Part shown: positions 8,250-16,428 of the stretch, one piece after another | How the letters are laid out: the number at the start of each line of letters is the position of its first letter | How positions within the stretch are numbered: the first letter of the stretch is position 1 | Notes under the pieces: generated by a model | Databases searched by the model: none | What the model was told of the DNA's origin: nothing | Seen by the model: only the letters and a program-made list of their open reading frames with translations | NCBI RefSeq assembly: GCF_021730435.1 | Contig: NZ_JABWGX010000002.1 | Location: 1 to 64,000 of the forward strand | DNA: 64,000 nt | Direction of reading: 5' to 3' | Source of the DNA: Xanthobacter agilis | GTDB lineage: Bacteria; Pseudomonadota; Alphaproteobacteria; Rhizobiales; Xanthobacteraceae | Made by a program: the position numbers and the translations under genes

Positions 8250-10508
8250 ATGACCGGCAAACGCCCCACGGACCCGCCCGAACTCCAGCTTCCCGACGCC
8301 GATGCGCGCATGCGGCGATCGTCCCGCCATGCGGGTCCGGACATGCCCACCGGGGTCGAACCCGGCGACCCGCAGGACGCCGCGCGCGCCGACGCCGCGG
8401 ACGACACCGACGCGCAGCCCCTCCTGCTGCTCTCCGAGGACGGGGAGACCGAGGCGCCGGCGGAGGCGAGCCTTGCCACCGGCCGGGCCGCCATCGTCAG
8501 GGCGGTGAAGCACGCCCCGGCGGGGCCGGGGGTCTACCGCATGCTCGGCGCCGACGGCACCGTGCTCTATGTGGGCAAGGCCAAGAGCATCAAGAAGAGG
8601 GTGCTGAGCTATACCCGCCCGGTGGGCCACACCAACCGCATCGCGCGGATGATCGCGGCCACCCATGCCATGGAGTTCGTATCCACCCGCACCGAGCCGG
8701 AAGCGCTGTTGCTGGAGGCCAACTTCATCAAGCAGTTGAAGCCGCGCTTCAACGTGCTGCTGCGCGACGACAAGTCCTTTCCCTACATCCTCATCACCGC
8801 CGACCACGCCGCCCCGCAGATCCTGAAGCATCGCGGCGCGCGCAACCGGCCGGGGGATTATTATGGTCCGTTCGCCAGCGTGTGGGCGGTGGACCGCACC
8901 ATCAACGCATTGGAACGCGCGTTCCTGCTGCGCTCGTGCTCCGACAGCTATTACGAGAACCGTTCGCGCCCCTGCCTGCTCCACCAGATCAAGCGCTGCG
9001 CCGCCCCCTGCACCGGCGAGATCGACGAAAAAGAGTATGCCCAGCTGGTGCGGGAGGCGAAGGCGTTCCTCTCCGGCCGCTCCCGCGCCATCAAGGAGGA
9101 ATTGGCCCAGGAGATGGAGCAGGCGGCCGAAGCCCTGGAATTCGAGCGCGCCGCGCGCCTGCGCGACCGCCTCGCCGCCCTGTCCGCCGTGCAGGGCAGC
9201 CAGGGCATCAATCCGCGCTCGGTGGAGGAGGCGGACGTGTTCGCCTGCCACCAGGAGGGCGGGGCCACCTGCATCGAGGTCTTCTTCTTCCGCACCGGCC
9301 AGAACTGGGGCAACCGCGCCTATTATCCGCGCGCCGACCGCTCCCTGGACGAAAGCGAGGTCCTGGGCGCCTTCCTGTCCCAGTTCTACGAGGACAAGCC
9401 GGCGCCGCGCCTCATCCTCTTGTCCCACAAGGTGGAGGAGCAGGCGCTGTTGTCCGAGGCGCTTTCGGAAAAGGCGGGCTTCCGGGTCGAGATCGCCGCG
9501 CCCCAGCGCGGCGAGAAGCGCGACCTCGTGGAGCATGCCCTGCAGAACGCCCGCGAGGCGCTCGGCCGCACCCTCGCGGAAACCGCCACCCAGGCGAAGC
9601 TGCTGGATGGGGTGGCGAAAGCCTTCGGCCTCGCCCATGCGCCCCAGCGCATCGAGGTTTACGACAATTCCCACATCATGGGCACCAATGCCGTGGGCGG
9701 CATGATCGTGGCGGGGCCGGAGGGCTTCCGCAAATCCCAATACCGCAAGTTCAACATCAAGTCGGCCGACATCGTGCCCGGTGACGATTTCGGCATGATG
9801 CGCGAGGTGCTCACCCGCCGCTTCGCCCGCCTGCTGAAGGAGGCCCCGCGCGCAGCCGCCCAGCCGGACGCCCAGCCCCCCGCCAGCCCCGACACCGCCG
9901 CCCCGCCCACGAGCGCCCCCGACATGGAGGCGACGGTCGTGGAGGAACCCGGCCTGGAGGCGCCGGACCTGGAGGCGCCGGACCTGGAGGCGCCGGACTT
10001 GGAGGCGCCCGACACCGACACGGCCCTGCCCGATGCCGAGGGCGCCTCGCCCTGGCCGGATCTGGTGCTCATCGACGGCGGCCTGGGCCAGCTCAATGCG
10101 GCACGCGCGGTGCTGGGCGAACTGGGCATCACCGACGTGCCGCTGGTGGGCATCGCCAAGGGCCTCGACCGGGAGGCGGGCCGCGAGCAATTCTTTCTGC
10201 CCGGCAAGACCCCGTTCCGCATGGAACCGCGCGACCCGGTGCTGTATTTCATCCAGCGCCTGCGCGACGAGGCCCATCGCTTCGCCATCGGCTCCCACCG
10301 GGCCCGGCGCAAAAAGGACATCACCGAAGCCGGCCTGCAGGCCATTCCAGGCGTCGGCCCCACGCGCAAACGCGCCTTGCTGCGCCATTTCGGCACACTG
10401 AAGGCGATCGAACGGGCCTCCTTCGCGGACCTTGAGCAGGTGTCCGGAATCAATGCGGCCACCGCCAAGGCAGTCTATGATTATTTCCATGAGCGACCGC
10501 CGGCCTGA
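8250..10508 (+). CDS. uvrC: excinuclease ABC subunit C
   Basis: UvrC makes both incisions in nucleotide excision repair with UvrA and UvrB. The 752-residue protein has an unusual 80-residue acidic N-terminal extension, then the GIY-YIG nuclease ([20 protein letters not shown]), a UVR motif for UvrB near residues 285-315, and the RNase H-like nuclease ([11 protein letters not shown] near 467, LIDGGLGQL near 603). The helix-hairpin-helix tail is [21 protein letters not shown]. Between the two parts of the RNase H-like domain, about residues 527-600 are a Pro/Ala/Glu-rich insert that includes four LEAPD repeats. Start at the ATG at 8250; pgsA follows 91 bp downstream. Confidence 0.95.
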   Translation: MTGKRPTDPPELQLPDADARMRRSSRHAGPDMPTGVEPGDPQDAARADAADDTDAQPLLLLSEDGETEAPAEASLATGRAAIVRAVKHAPAGPGVYRMLGADGTVLYVGKAKSIKKRVLSYTRPVGHTNRIARMIAATHAMEFVSTRTEPEALLLEANFIKQLKPRFNVLLRDDKSFPYILITADHAAPQILKHRGARNRPGDYYGPFASVWAVDRTINALERAFLLRSCSDSYYENRSRPCLLHQIKRCAAPCTGEIDEKEYAQLVREAKAFLSGRSRAIKEELAQEMEQAAEALEFERAARLRDRLAALSAVQGSQGINPRSVEEADVFACHQEGGATCIEVFFFRTGQNWGNRAYYPRADRSLDESEVLGAFLSQFYEDKPAPRLILLSHKVEEQALLSEALSEKAGFRVEIAAPQRGEKRDLVEHALQNAREALGRTLAETATQAKLLDGVAKAFGLAHAPQRIEVYDNSHIMGTNAVGGMIVAGPEGFRKSQYRKFNIKSADIVPGDDFGMMREVLTRRFARLLKEAPRAAAQPDAQPPASPDTAAPPTSAPDMEATVVEEPGLEAPDLEAPDLEAPDLEAPDTDTALPDAEGASPWPDLVLIDGGLGQLNAARAVLGELGITDVPLVGIAKGLDREAGREQFFLPGKTPFRMEPRDPVLYFIQRLRDEAHRFAIGSHRARRKKDITEAGLQAIPGVGPTRKRALLRHFGTLKAIERASFADLEQVSGINAATAKAVYDYFHERPPA
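9954..10013 (+). repeat. 15-bp coding tandem repeat (LEAPD) inside uvrC
   Basis: Four head-to-tail copies of ctggaggcgccggac (the last with two changes) encode Leu-Glu-Ala-Pro-Asp four times. They sit in the low-complexity insert of UvrC, so the repeat probably extends a flexible linker. Confidence 0.95.
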
Positions 10509-10599
10509 GCGCCGCGCACCACAACCGGGTTTCCCCGCCGCCCGGGGCGGATTAAAGGAGGGGAACCGCGACCCCGATCGCTCTTGCGAAGTGACAAGC

Positions 10600-11232
10600 A
10601 TGGCCGACGCCGCAACGCGCACATCCCCTTCCCCCGCGCCCGGACGGGGCCATGCCCTTTCCGTGCCCAATCTGCTGACCTATGCGCGCTGCGTGGCAGT
10701 GCCACTGGTGGCGGCATGCCTGTTCTGGTCGGACATCCTGCACGGCGGCCTGTGGCTGCGCTGGGTGGCGCTGGCGCTCTATGTCGCCGCCGCCATCACC
10801 GACTTCTTCGACGGCTACCTCGCCCGCGCCTGGCAGCAGCAATCGGCCATCGGCCGCATGCTCGACCCCATCGCCGACAAGCTCCTGGTGTCCACCAGCC
10901 TCTTGATGCTCGCGTCCGACGGCACCATCCGCGGCTGGTCCCTGTGGGCCGCGGTGGTGATCTTGTGCCGCGAGATCCTGGTCTCGGGCCTGCGCGAGTT
11001 CCTCGCCGAGCTGCGGGTGTCGGTACCGGTGTCGCGCCTCGCCAAATGGAAGACCACGGTGCAACTGGTGGCGGTGGGCGTGCTCATCACCGGCACGGCC
11101 GGGGAAAGGCTCGTCCCCGGCATTACCATCATCGGGCTCACCCTATTGTGGATCTCGGCCGTGCTCACCCTCTACACCGGCTATGATTATTTCCGGGCCG
11201 GGGCGCGCCATCTGGTGGAGGAGAAAAGGTGA
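10600..11232 (+). CDS. pgsA: CDP-diacylglycerol-glycerol-3-phosphate 3-phosphatidyltransferase
   Basis: PgsA makes phosphatidylglycerol phosphate, the first committed step to phosphatidylglycerol and cardiolipin. The CDP-alcohol phosphatidyltransferase signature D-G-x2-A-R-x8-G-x3-D-x3-D is complete in DFFDGYLARAW...IGRMLDPIADKLL. The N-terminal SVPNLLTYARCVAVPLVAAC is the family entry, and several hydrophobic helices follow. Length is 210 residues from the ATG at 10600; a GTG at 10591 is possible. A strong AAGGAGGGG at 10556-10564 lies too far upstream to serve either start directly. It is followed by moaD with a 4-bp GTGA overlap, so the two are translationally coupled. Confidence 0.93.
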   Translation: MADAATRTSPSPAPGRGHALSVPNLLTYARCVAVPLVAACLFWSDILHGGLWLRWVALALYVAAAITDFFDGYLARAWQQQSAIGRMLDPIADKLLVSTSLLMLASDGTIRGWSLWAAVVILCREILVSGLREFLAELRVSVPVSRLAKWKTTVQLVAVGVLITGTAGERLVPGITIIGLTLLWISAVLTLYTGYDYFRAGARHLVEEKR

Positions 11233-11480
11233 GGATCCTCTATTTCGCCTGGCTGCGGGAGCGGGTGGGCGTGGCCGAGGAGAGCCTCGACCCGCCCGAC
11301 ACGGTGGTAAGCGTGGCCGATCTCGCCCGCTGGCTGGCGGGCCGGGACGAAGCCCATGCCGCCGCCTTCGCCGACCCCAAGGTGGTGCGCGCCGCCCTCG
11401 ACCGCCGCCATGTGAAGCCGGACACGCCGCTTGATGGCGCGCGGGAAGTGGCCTTCTTCCCGCCCATGACCGGGGGCTGA
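11229..11480 (+). CDS. moaD: molybdopterin synthase sulfur-carrier subunit
   Basis: MoaD is the ubiquitin-like small subunit of molybdopterin synthase and carries sulfur as a C-terminal thiocarboxylate. The 83-residue protein begins MRILYFAWLRERVG and ends VAFFPPMTGG, with the required Gly-Gly terminus. It starts at a GTG (11229) inside the pgsA stop, and moaE begins two bases after its own stop. The order pgsA-moaD-moaE behind uvrC is a typical alphaproteobacterial arrangement. Confidence 0.95.
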   Translation: MRILYFAWLRERVGVAEESLDPPDTVVSVADLARWLAGRDEAHAAAFADPKVVRAALDRRHVKPDTPLDGAREVAFFPPMTGG

Positions 11481-11482
11481 CC

Positions 11483-12004
11483 ATGAGCGCTCCGATCCCA
11501 CCCGATGGCGGCATCTTCCAGGTGCGGGTGCAGGCCGAGCCGTTCGACGCGGCGGTGGAGAGCGCGCGCCTGTCGACCGGCCGCACCGATGTGGGCGCGG
11601 TGGTGACTTTCACCGGCCTGTGCCGCGCCGATGCCGGCGCCGCGCCCCTCACCGCCCTGGTACTGGAGCATTATCCCGGCATGGCGGAAGAGGAGATGGC
11701 GCGCCTGCTGGCCGAGGCTCGGAGCCGCTGGCCCCTGCAAGGGGCGGTGATCGTGCACCGTCACGGGCGGATCGTTCCGGGCGAACCCATCGTGCTGGTG
11801 GCCACCGCCTCGGCCCACCGCGGCGCGGCCTTCGCCGCCGCGGAATTCCTGATGGACTGGCTGAAGACCAACGCGCCCTTCTGGAAGAAGGAGGAACGGG
11901 CGGCCGGAGATCGAGGCGCGCCCTCGGCCGGCGGCTGGGTGGCCGCCAAGAGCGCCGACGATGATGCCGCCGCCCGTTGGACCGCTCCGGACGACGCCCG
12001 CTAA
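11483..12004 (+). CDS. moaE: molybdopterin synthase catalytic subunit
   Basis: MoaE joins MoaD to convert precursor Z (cPMP) into molybdopterin. The 173-residue protein shows the family pieces VGAVVTFTGLCR, LEHYPGMAEEEM, IVHRHGRI, ASAHRGAAFAAAEF and the active-site WLKTNAPFWKKEE with its catalytic lysines. A C-terminal tail of about 35 residues rich in Ala and Asp is extra. It starts at ATG 11483, two bases after the moaD stop, and is the last gene of the run. Confidence 0.95.
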   Translation: MSAPIPPDGGIFQVRVQAEPFDAAVESARLSTGRTDVGAVVTFTGLCRADAGAAPLTALVLEHYPGMAEEEMARLLAEARSRWPLQGAVIVHRHGRIVPGEPIVLVATASAHRGAAFAAAEFLMDWLKTNAPFWKKEERAAGDRGAPSAGGWVAAKSADDDAAARWTAPDDAR

Positions 12005-12116
12005 CGAGCGCCTCTTCCATCGGAAAAGGCACCTTCCCGAGCGCTTGCGCCGCCCGCTTGCGCGCTGCCCTGTGAGCGTGCCGGCGCCGGTTCTCCACGG
12101 TCGCGGACGGGTATCG

Positions 12117-12132
12117 TAAAGATCTGGTTAAC
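12117..12132 (+). promoter_or_regulatory. CtrA-like half-site pair in the gap upstream of the 184-residue gene
   Basis: TAAA, seven bases, then TTAAC resembles the alphaproteobacterial CtrA box TTAA-N7-TTAAC with one mismatch. The ATCTGG/CCAGAT inverted repeat (12122-12127 and 12140-12145) overlaps it. The 12005-12388 gap holds no gene that I can support. A cell-cycle link is speculative. Confidence 0.25.
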
Positions 12133-12388
12133 GACCTGCCCAGATACCGGCGCGCTCCCAAGCAAGCATGCTGTTTCAATGACTTGCCGGAGGCGCCGGG
12201 CCCCGCCGCGACGACAGACCCGAGCCGGCCCCCACCGGTCCGCCGACCGGCGTCTCTTTGAAAACGCTCGACAAGACGATACAAGGGGCGAACTTGGCCC
12301 CGAACGTCATCCGCATCCCAAGGATCTGATCCGAGGGAGTCGCGGCGCGCCGGGGTCGGCGATATTCTCCCTGGGGTGGAGCTGAGGA

Positions 12389-12943
12389 ATGGAAAACCCG
12401 CGCGTTTACGTGTACCAGTTCGCCACCGGCGCCCAATGGGCCGCGGGCGACAGCGTGGAGACCTATCTGCGCCGCCTGCTCGATGTGGACTTCATCCAGA
12501 ACCTGCGGGCCGACCGCCTGGCGGCCCTGAGCTCCTTCCTCGACGAAGCCTTCCAGCTCGCCCATTCGCTGGGCTGGACCGGTTCCGCCCGCGAGGCGCC
12601 GCAGATGTTCTCCCTGCCCGGTATGCCGGTGGACGAGGAAGTCTACATGGTCGCCTGGGAGCAGGAGGACGGCGTGGCCTTCATCGCCTCGCCCTTCCCG
12701 TTGCCCTGGCTCGACGCGAAGGCCTCGCGCACCACCGATTCGGGCCGCGCAGTGCCCATCACCAACGCGCGCCCGGCACCCGCCGCCGCCGCTCCCGCCC
12801 GTCCCCAGCCCCTCGAAGTTGCCCCCGCGAGCGCCCGGGAGGACGCTCGTGACCCTTTTTCGGATTTCATCCGGCGCGATGAGGCCCCGCGCCTGACCCG
12901 CGAGCCGGGTCAGGACGAAGAGGGCGGCCGCCGCTTCTTCTGA
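12389..12943 (+). CDS. conserved-looking protein of unknown function
   Basis: I do not recognise this 184-residue protein. Residues 1-115 look folded (MENPRVYVYQFATGAQWAAGD, VETYLRRLLDVDFIQNLRADRLAALSSF, then PVDEEVYMVAWEQEDGVAFIASPFPLPWLDA), and residues 120-184 are Ala/Pro-rich and charged, ending in two phenylalanines. No signal peptide or membrane segment is seen. The start ATG at 12389 has a GGA-rich leader (gctgagga). It is isolated, followed by a long hairpin, with nothing nearby that suggests a pathway. Confidence 0.75.
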   Translation: MENPRVYVYQFATGAQWAAGDSVETYLRRLLDVDFIQNLRADRLAALSSFLDEAFQLAHSLGWTGSAREAPQMFSLPGMPVDEEVYMVAWEQEDGVAFIASPFPLPWLDAKASRTTDSGRAVPITNARPAPAAAAPARPQPLEVAPASAREDARDPFSDFIRRDEAPRLTREPGQDEEGGRRFF

Positions 12944-12981
12944 CCGGCGCTCACAGCCGCACGGCCCCCTCGGAGCCCGCC

Positions 12982-13012
12982 GTGTTTCCGCGCCGATAAC
13001 GCGCGGAAACAC
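12982..13012. terminator. 12-bp perfect hairpin between convergent genes
   Basis: gtgtttccgcgc pairs with gcgcggaaacac around a 7-nt loop. It lies 38 bp after the 184-residue gene and before the end of the facing membrane-protein gene. No T-run follows on either side, so it may work as a weak terminator or as an mRNA 3' end stabiliser. Confidence 0.55.
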
Positions 13013-13241
13013 CCGGTGCCCAGGATCGGCCTCGCGCGCTTGAGGCGCCTGGGGACGGACGCGGGGGCATCTCTGCCATCGGCTCTCGCGCGCGGCCAAG
13101 GGCCTCTTATCCGACTGCCGCAGCCGACGCCCATTGGGGCCAGCGCACCGACCTGTCACGGCAAGACCGGCCCGCCCGCCGCCGATGCGCCGGCCCGCCC
13201 GGACCACGACGGCATCCTCGCCGGCGCCATCTGCTTCCGGC

Positions 13242-13490
13242 TCAGGGCCGCCCGCCGGGCGGTGCATCGCGCCGCGCGATGGCTTCCAGCATGCGGCGCT
13301 GCCAGCGATCATTGCGCTTCATGTGCACCGAGATCAGGGCATGCGCCGAGGGCAGCAGCAGGAACAGCGGAAAGATCAGCCCCAGCAGCACGCACGGCAC
13401 GATCATGATGAGATTGGCCACGGCCGACACCGGCTGGCCGTTCAGCAGAAGCCCCAGCGGCGGCAGCAGCGCCGCGAGCAGATAGACCAT
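13242..13490 (-). CDS. small two-helix membrane protein (YqaE/Pmp3-like)
   Basis: An 82-residue protein that is mostly two hydrophobic helices: MVYLLAALLPPLGLLLNG and VANLIMIVPCVLLGLIFPLFLLLPSAHAL, followed by a basic tail HMKRNDRWQRRM. The proline-containing first helix and short turn resemble YqaE/Pmp3 proteolipids, but the tail is longer than usual, so family membership is tentative. The ATG at 13490 is preferred over the open frame to 13535 because GGGAGGTG lies seven to eight bases upstream. It likely resides in the inner membrane. Neighbours give no functional hint. Confidence 0.7.
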   Translation of the reverse strand: MVYLLAALLPPLGLLLNGQPVSAVANLIMIVPCVLLGLIFPLFLLLPSAHALISVHMKRNDRWQRRMLEAIARRDAPPGGRP

Positions 13491-13574
13491 GGTGCAGCAC
13501 CTCCCGGAGTACCTTGGAGCGTCTTCCGTTCGCACCGGCTCACGTCATCCGCTCTCGGTTTTTGCATTGACGCC

Positions 13575-13612
13575 TGTTCTTCACACGCACCGGAATCCGT
13601 TTCGCTTGAAGA
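13575..13612 (-). repeat. dispersed intergenic repeat, family A copy 1
   Basis: Read on the minus strand, TTCAAGCGA, GGATTCCGGTGCG and GTGAAGAACA occur in order over 36 bases and match 33299-33334 with about four differences. Elements of this kind (agcattttc...aagcga.gtggat.ccggt.cg.gtgaagaa) are common between genes in Rhizobiales. Confidence 0.7.
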
Positions 13613-13783
13613 TCCTCGCGCGTAAGAACACGTCCCCCTCGATATGGGCCTCGGCGGCGACGGCGCAAGCGGCGGCGACCCCTCCCCGGCGCAAATCGGC
13701 GCGGCACCGCGGCCGCTTCATGCCCCAAGGGCAGATGGCTACAACGACCGGCCCCCTCGGGATACCATTGTGCCGATATCCGC

Positions 13784-14013
13784 CCCCCGCACCGTGTTCC
13801 GCGCCGCGATCGCGGTCTTCATCCTGGGCTCGGTGCTGTGCGGCTTCTCCACCTCGCTCACCGACTTCGTGATCTACCGCTTCATCCAGGGCATCGGTGG
13901 TCAGCGGGCTCTCGGTGTTCCATTTCGCCGGCCTGCCCAAGGGCGCCGGCGCCGAGCTGATCGCCAGCAAGGCCAAGCCCTCCGATCCGCGCACCGCGCC
14001 CAATCACACCTGA
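13784..14013 (+). pseudogene. internally deleted MFS (DHA2) exporter gene
   Basis: Bases 13784-13900 encode APRTVFRAAIAVFILGSVLC, then GFSTSLTDFVIYRFIQGIGG. This aligns with GARTVFRSAIVIFTLGSVLC and what follows in the intact transporter downstream. At about 13896-13901 the match jumps, in another frame, to that protein's extreme C-terminus: VVSGLSVFHFAGLPKGAG followed by AELIAS and a stop at 14013 (intact copy VVSALSVFHFILLPKTAG, RELIAKP). Some 340 codons are missing and the frame is shifted, with GGTGG at the junction that both ends could have shared. The N-terminal first membrane helix is also absent. It is therefore a remnant of a diverged tandem paralogue. Confidence 0.85.
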
Positions 14014-14086
14014 AGGGCACCGATCCGGCCTCTTCATCCAGCCGCTAAAGTGACTTAAGAAGCGCTCACTCCGCCAGGATGACGCC

Positions 14087-15523
14087 GTGCCCCGCCTCGC
14101 TCTCCCCCCGCAGGTCCTCATTCCCCTGATCGTCGCCTGCGCCCTGTTCATGGAGCAGGTGGACGCGACGGTGATCGCCACCTCCTTGCCCGCCATCGCC
14201 GCCGACCTCCACGAGGATCCGGTGGCGCTCAAGCTGGCGCTGACCTCCTATCTGCTGTCGCTGGCGGTCTTCATTCCCGCCAGCGGCTGGGCGGCGGACC
14301 GCTATGGCGCGCGCACCGTGTTCCGCTCCGCCATCGTCATCTTCACCCTGGGCTCGGTGCTGTGCGCCCTCGCCACGTCGCTTGCCGATTTCGTGCTGTA
14401 CCGCGTCATCCAGGGGCTCGGCGGCGCCATGATGGTGCCGGTGGGCCGGCTCGTCATCCTGCGCGCGGTGCCGAAATCCGAGCTGGTGTCTGCCCTCGCG
14501 TGGCTCACCATCCCCGCCCTGCTCGGACCGGTGATCGGACCGCCGCTGGGCGGCTTCATCACCACCTATTTCGACTGGCGGCTGGTGTTCCTCATCAACG
14601 TGCCCATCGGTATCCTTGGGGTATTCCTGGCCACCCGCTTCATCGAGAACGTGCGCGCGGAAGACGTGCCGCCGCTCGATTTGAAGGGCCTGGTGCTGTC
14701 CGGCATCGGGCTCGCGGGGCTGGTGTTCGGCTTCGCCGTGCTGGGCCAGCATCTGGTGCCGCTCTGGGTGGTGGTCATCGTGACCGGCATCGGCGCGCTG
14801 TCGCTGGCCGCCTATGTGCGCCATGCCCGCCACACGCCCCACGCGGTGCTCGACCTGAGGCTGATGCGCTACCCCACCTTCCGCGCCTGCGTGGTGGGCG
14901 GCTCCCTGTTCCGGGTGGGCATCGGCGCCCTGCCCTTCCTGCTGCCGCTGCTGCTGCAACTGGTCTATGGCCTTTCGCCCCTCGCCTCGGGTCTCATCAC
15001 CTTTTCGGCCTCGGCCGGCGCCATTGTCATGAAGGTCACCGCCGCCCGCATTCTCCGCACCGTGGGCTACAAGCGGGTGCTGACGGTGAACGCCGTGGTC
15101 TCCGCCGGCTTCATCGCCGCCTATGCCCTGTTCACCGCGCAGACGCCCTATTGGCTGATCGTAAGCCTGCTCCTGCTCGGCGGCTTTCTGCGCTCGCTCC
15201 AGTTCACCGCGCTCAACGCCTTGAGCTATGCCGAGGTGCAGGACCGCGAGATGAGCAGCGCCACCTCGTTCGCCAGCGTCGCCCAGCAGGTCTCCTTGTC
15301 CACCGGCGTCGCCCTGGCGGGGCTGGTGCTGGAGATGATGCGCGGCAGCCGGCACGAGCTTCACGTCACCCAGGCGGATTTCACGGCCGCCTTCCTGGTG
15401 GTGGCCGTGGTGAGCGCGCTCAGTGTCTTCCACTTCATCCTGCTGCCGAAGACCGCCGGCCGAGAGCTGATCGCCAAGCCCGCCGACATCACCGACCCGC
15501 GCGGCGAGGTGGAACAGCACTGA
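14087..15523 (+). CDS. MFS transporter, DHA2 (EmrB/QacA-like) family
   Basis: A proton-driven multidrug exporter of 478 residues with about 14 hydrophobic segments. The first helix carries MEQVDATVIATSLPAIAADL, typical of DHA2 proteins, and motif A follows as GWAADRYGARTVF. Later segments include VIQGLGGAMMVPVGR and PALLGPVIGPPLGGFI (antiporter motif C-like). The start is GTG at 14087 with AGGA seven bases upstream; a nearby ATG at 14079 is out of frame. It lies 73 bp after a deleted paralogue. No adaptor or regulator gene is next to it, so substrate is open. Confidence 0.92.
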   Translation: MPRLALPPQVLIPLIVACALFMEQVDATVIATSLPAIAADLHEDPVALKLALTSYLLSLAVFIPASGWAADRYGARTVFRSAIVIFTLGSVLCALATSLADFVLYRVIQGLGGAMMVPVGRLVILRAVPKSELVSALAWLTIPALLGPVIGPPLGGFITTYFDWRLVFLINVPIGILGVFLATRFIENVRAEDVPPLDLKGLVLSGIGLAGLVFGFAVLGQHLVPLWVVVIVTGIGALSLAAYVRHARHTPHAVLDLRLMRYPTFRACVVGGSLFRVGIGALPFLLPLLLQLVYGLSPLASGLITFSASAGAIVMKVTAARILRTVGYKRVLTVNAVVSAGFIAAYALFTAQTPYWLIVSLLLLGGFLRSLQFTALNALSYAEVQDREMSSATSFASVAQQVSLSTGVALAGLVLEMMRGSRHELHVTQADFTAAFLVVAVVSALSVFHFILLPKTAGRELIAKPADITDPRGEVEQH

Positions 15524-15581
15524 GCCCACCCCGCGGGGCAGCGCGCGCTCACTTTTATCCCGCGCCCACTCTATACCATCG

Positions 15582-15633
15582 GCCCCGGTCCTTGACCGGT
15601 GCCAAGTGGGTTCGCTCAGGCGCCGCGCGGGCT
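15582..15633 (+). repeat. dispersed intergenic repeat, family B copy 2
   Basis: Shares with 6195-6247 the ordered blocks CCCCGGTC, GACCGG, AAG, TTCGCTCA, GCGCCGCG and GGGCT. Here it occupies the gap between the convergent MFS and rlmE genes. Confidence 0.6.
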
Positions 15634-15635
15634 TG

Positions 15636-15672
15636 ACCAAAGCCCAGTGAGTCACACTCACAGGCCTTTGGT
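15636..15672. terminator. long imperfect hairpin between convergent MFS and rlmE genes
   Basis: accaaag pairs with ctttggt and gtgag with ctcac around a tcaca loop, giving 14 of 16 possible pairs. It sits 13 bp from the rlmE stop and could end transcripts from both sides, although no clear T-run follows. Confidence 0.5.
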
Positions 15673-15684
15673 ATCACGCCGCGC

Positions 15685-16428
15685 TCACTCTTGCGCCGCC
15701 GGCGAATCGGTCGGCGAACCCTCATCCGCGCCGACGGCACCACGCCCGCGATAGCCAGTGGCCAGCACATAGAGTTCGGCCGAATCGGCGCGGCTCGCGG
15801 CCGGCTTCAGATGCTTCACCTGGGCGAAGTCCCGCTTCAAATCCGCCAGCAGCGCCCCCTCGGTGCCGCCTTGCAGCACCTTGGCGAGGAAGGCACCGCC
15901 CGGCGCCAGCACCTGCCGGGCAAATTCCGCCGCCAGCTCCACCAGCGCCACGATCTTCAGGTGGTCGGTCTTCTTGTGGCCGGTGGCATTGGCGGCCATG
16001 TCGGACATCACCACGTCCGCCGGGCCGTCCATCAAGGCGAGCAGCCGTTCGGGCGCATCGGGCTCGAGGAAATCCATCTGCGCGAACACCACGCCGGGAA
16101 TCGCCTCCATCTCCAGCAGGTCGATGGCGACGATCTTGCCGTGGCCCGCCTCCAGCCCGATCTTCTGCGCCGCCACCTGGCTCCAGCCGCCGGGCGCGGC
16201 GCCGAGATCGACGATGCGCATACCCTTCTTCAGGAGCCGGGCCTTCTCCTCGATCTCGATGAGCTTGAACGCCGCGCGCGAGCGCCATCCCTCGCGCCGG
16301 GCACGGGCCACATAGGGATCGTTGAGCTGGCGCTGCAACCATTTCTGCTGGGAGGTGGTGCGGCCGCGCGCGGTCTTCACGCGCACCTTCAGGGGCCGGC
16401 CATCCGGCCCGCGGGACGGAGTGTTCAC
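15685..16428 (-). CDS. rlmE: 23S rRNA (uridine-2'-O)-methyltransferase RlmE/FtsJ
   Basis: RlmE methylates the ribose of U2552 in the 23S rRNA A-loop at a late step of 50S assembly. The family core is plain: LKVRVKTARG, WLQRQLNDPYVARARREGWRSRAAFKLIEI, the SAM site GMRIVDLGAAPGGWSQ, VVMSDMAANATGHKKTDHLK and FLAKVLQGG. I place the start at GTG 16428, which overlaps the ppx stop as GTGA and has AAAGGA nine bases upstream (247 residues). An ATG at 16500 would add 24 basic residues inside ppx. Coupled expression with ppx is expected. Confidence 0.93.
   Translation of the reverse strand: MNTPSRGPDGRPLKVRVKTARGRTTSQQKWLQRQLNDPYVARARREGWRSRAAFKLIEIEEKARLLKKGMRIVDLGAAPGGWSQVAAQKIGLEAGHGKIVAIDLLEMEAIPGVVFAQMDFLEPDAPERLLALMDGPADVVMSDMAANATGHKKTDHLKIVALVELAAEFARQVLAPGGAFLAKVLQGGTEGALLADLKRDFAQVKHLKPAASRADSAELYVLATGYRGRGAVGADEGSPTDSPAAQE

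Noticed and set aside
8091-10670. 859-codon minus-strand frame across uvrC
   Set aside because: Antisense to a complete UvrC; no ribosome-binding site or domain.
13644-14048. 134-codon frame as a novel small gene
   Set aside because: Its middle matches an MFS helix pair and its end is a frameshifted MFS C-terminus, so it is debris of a deleted transporter.
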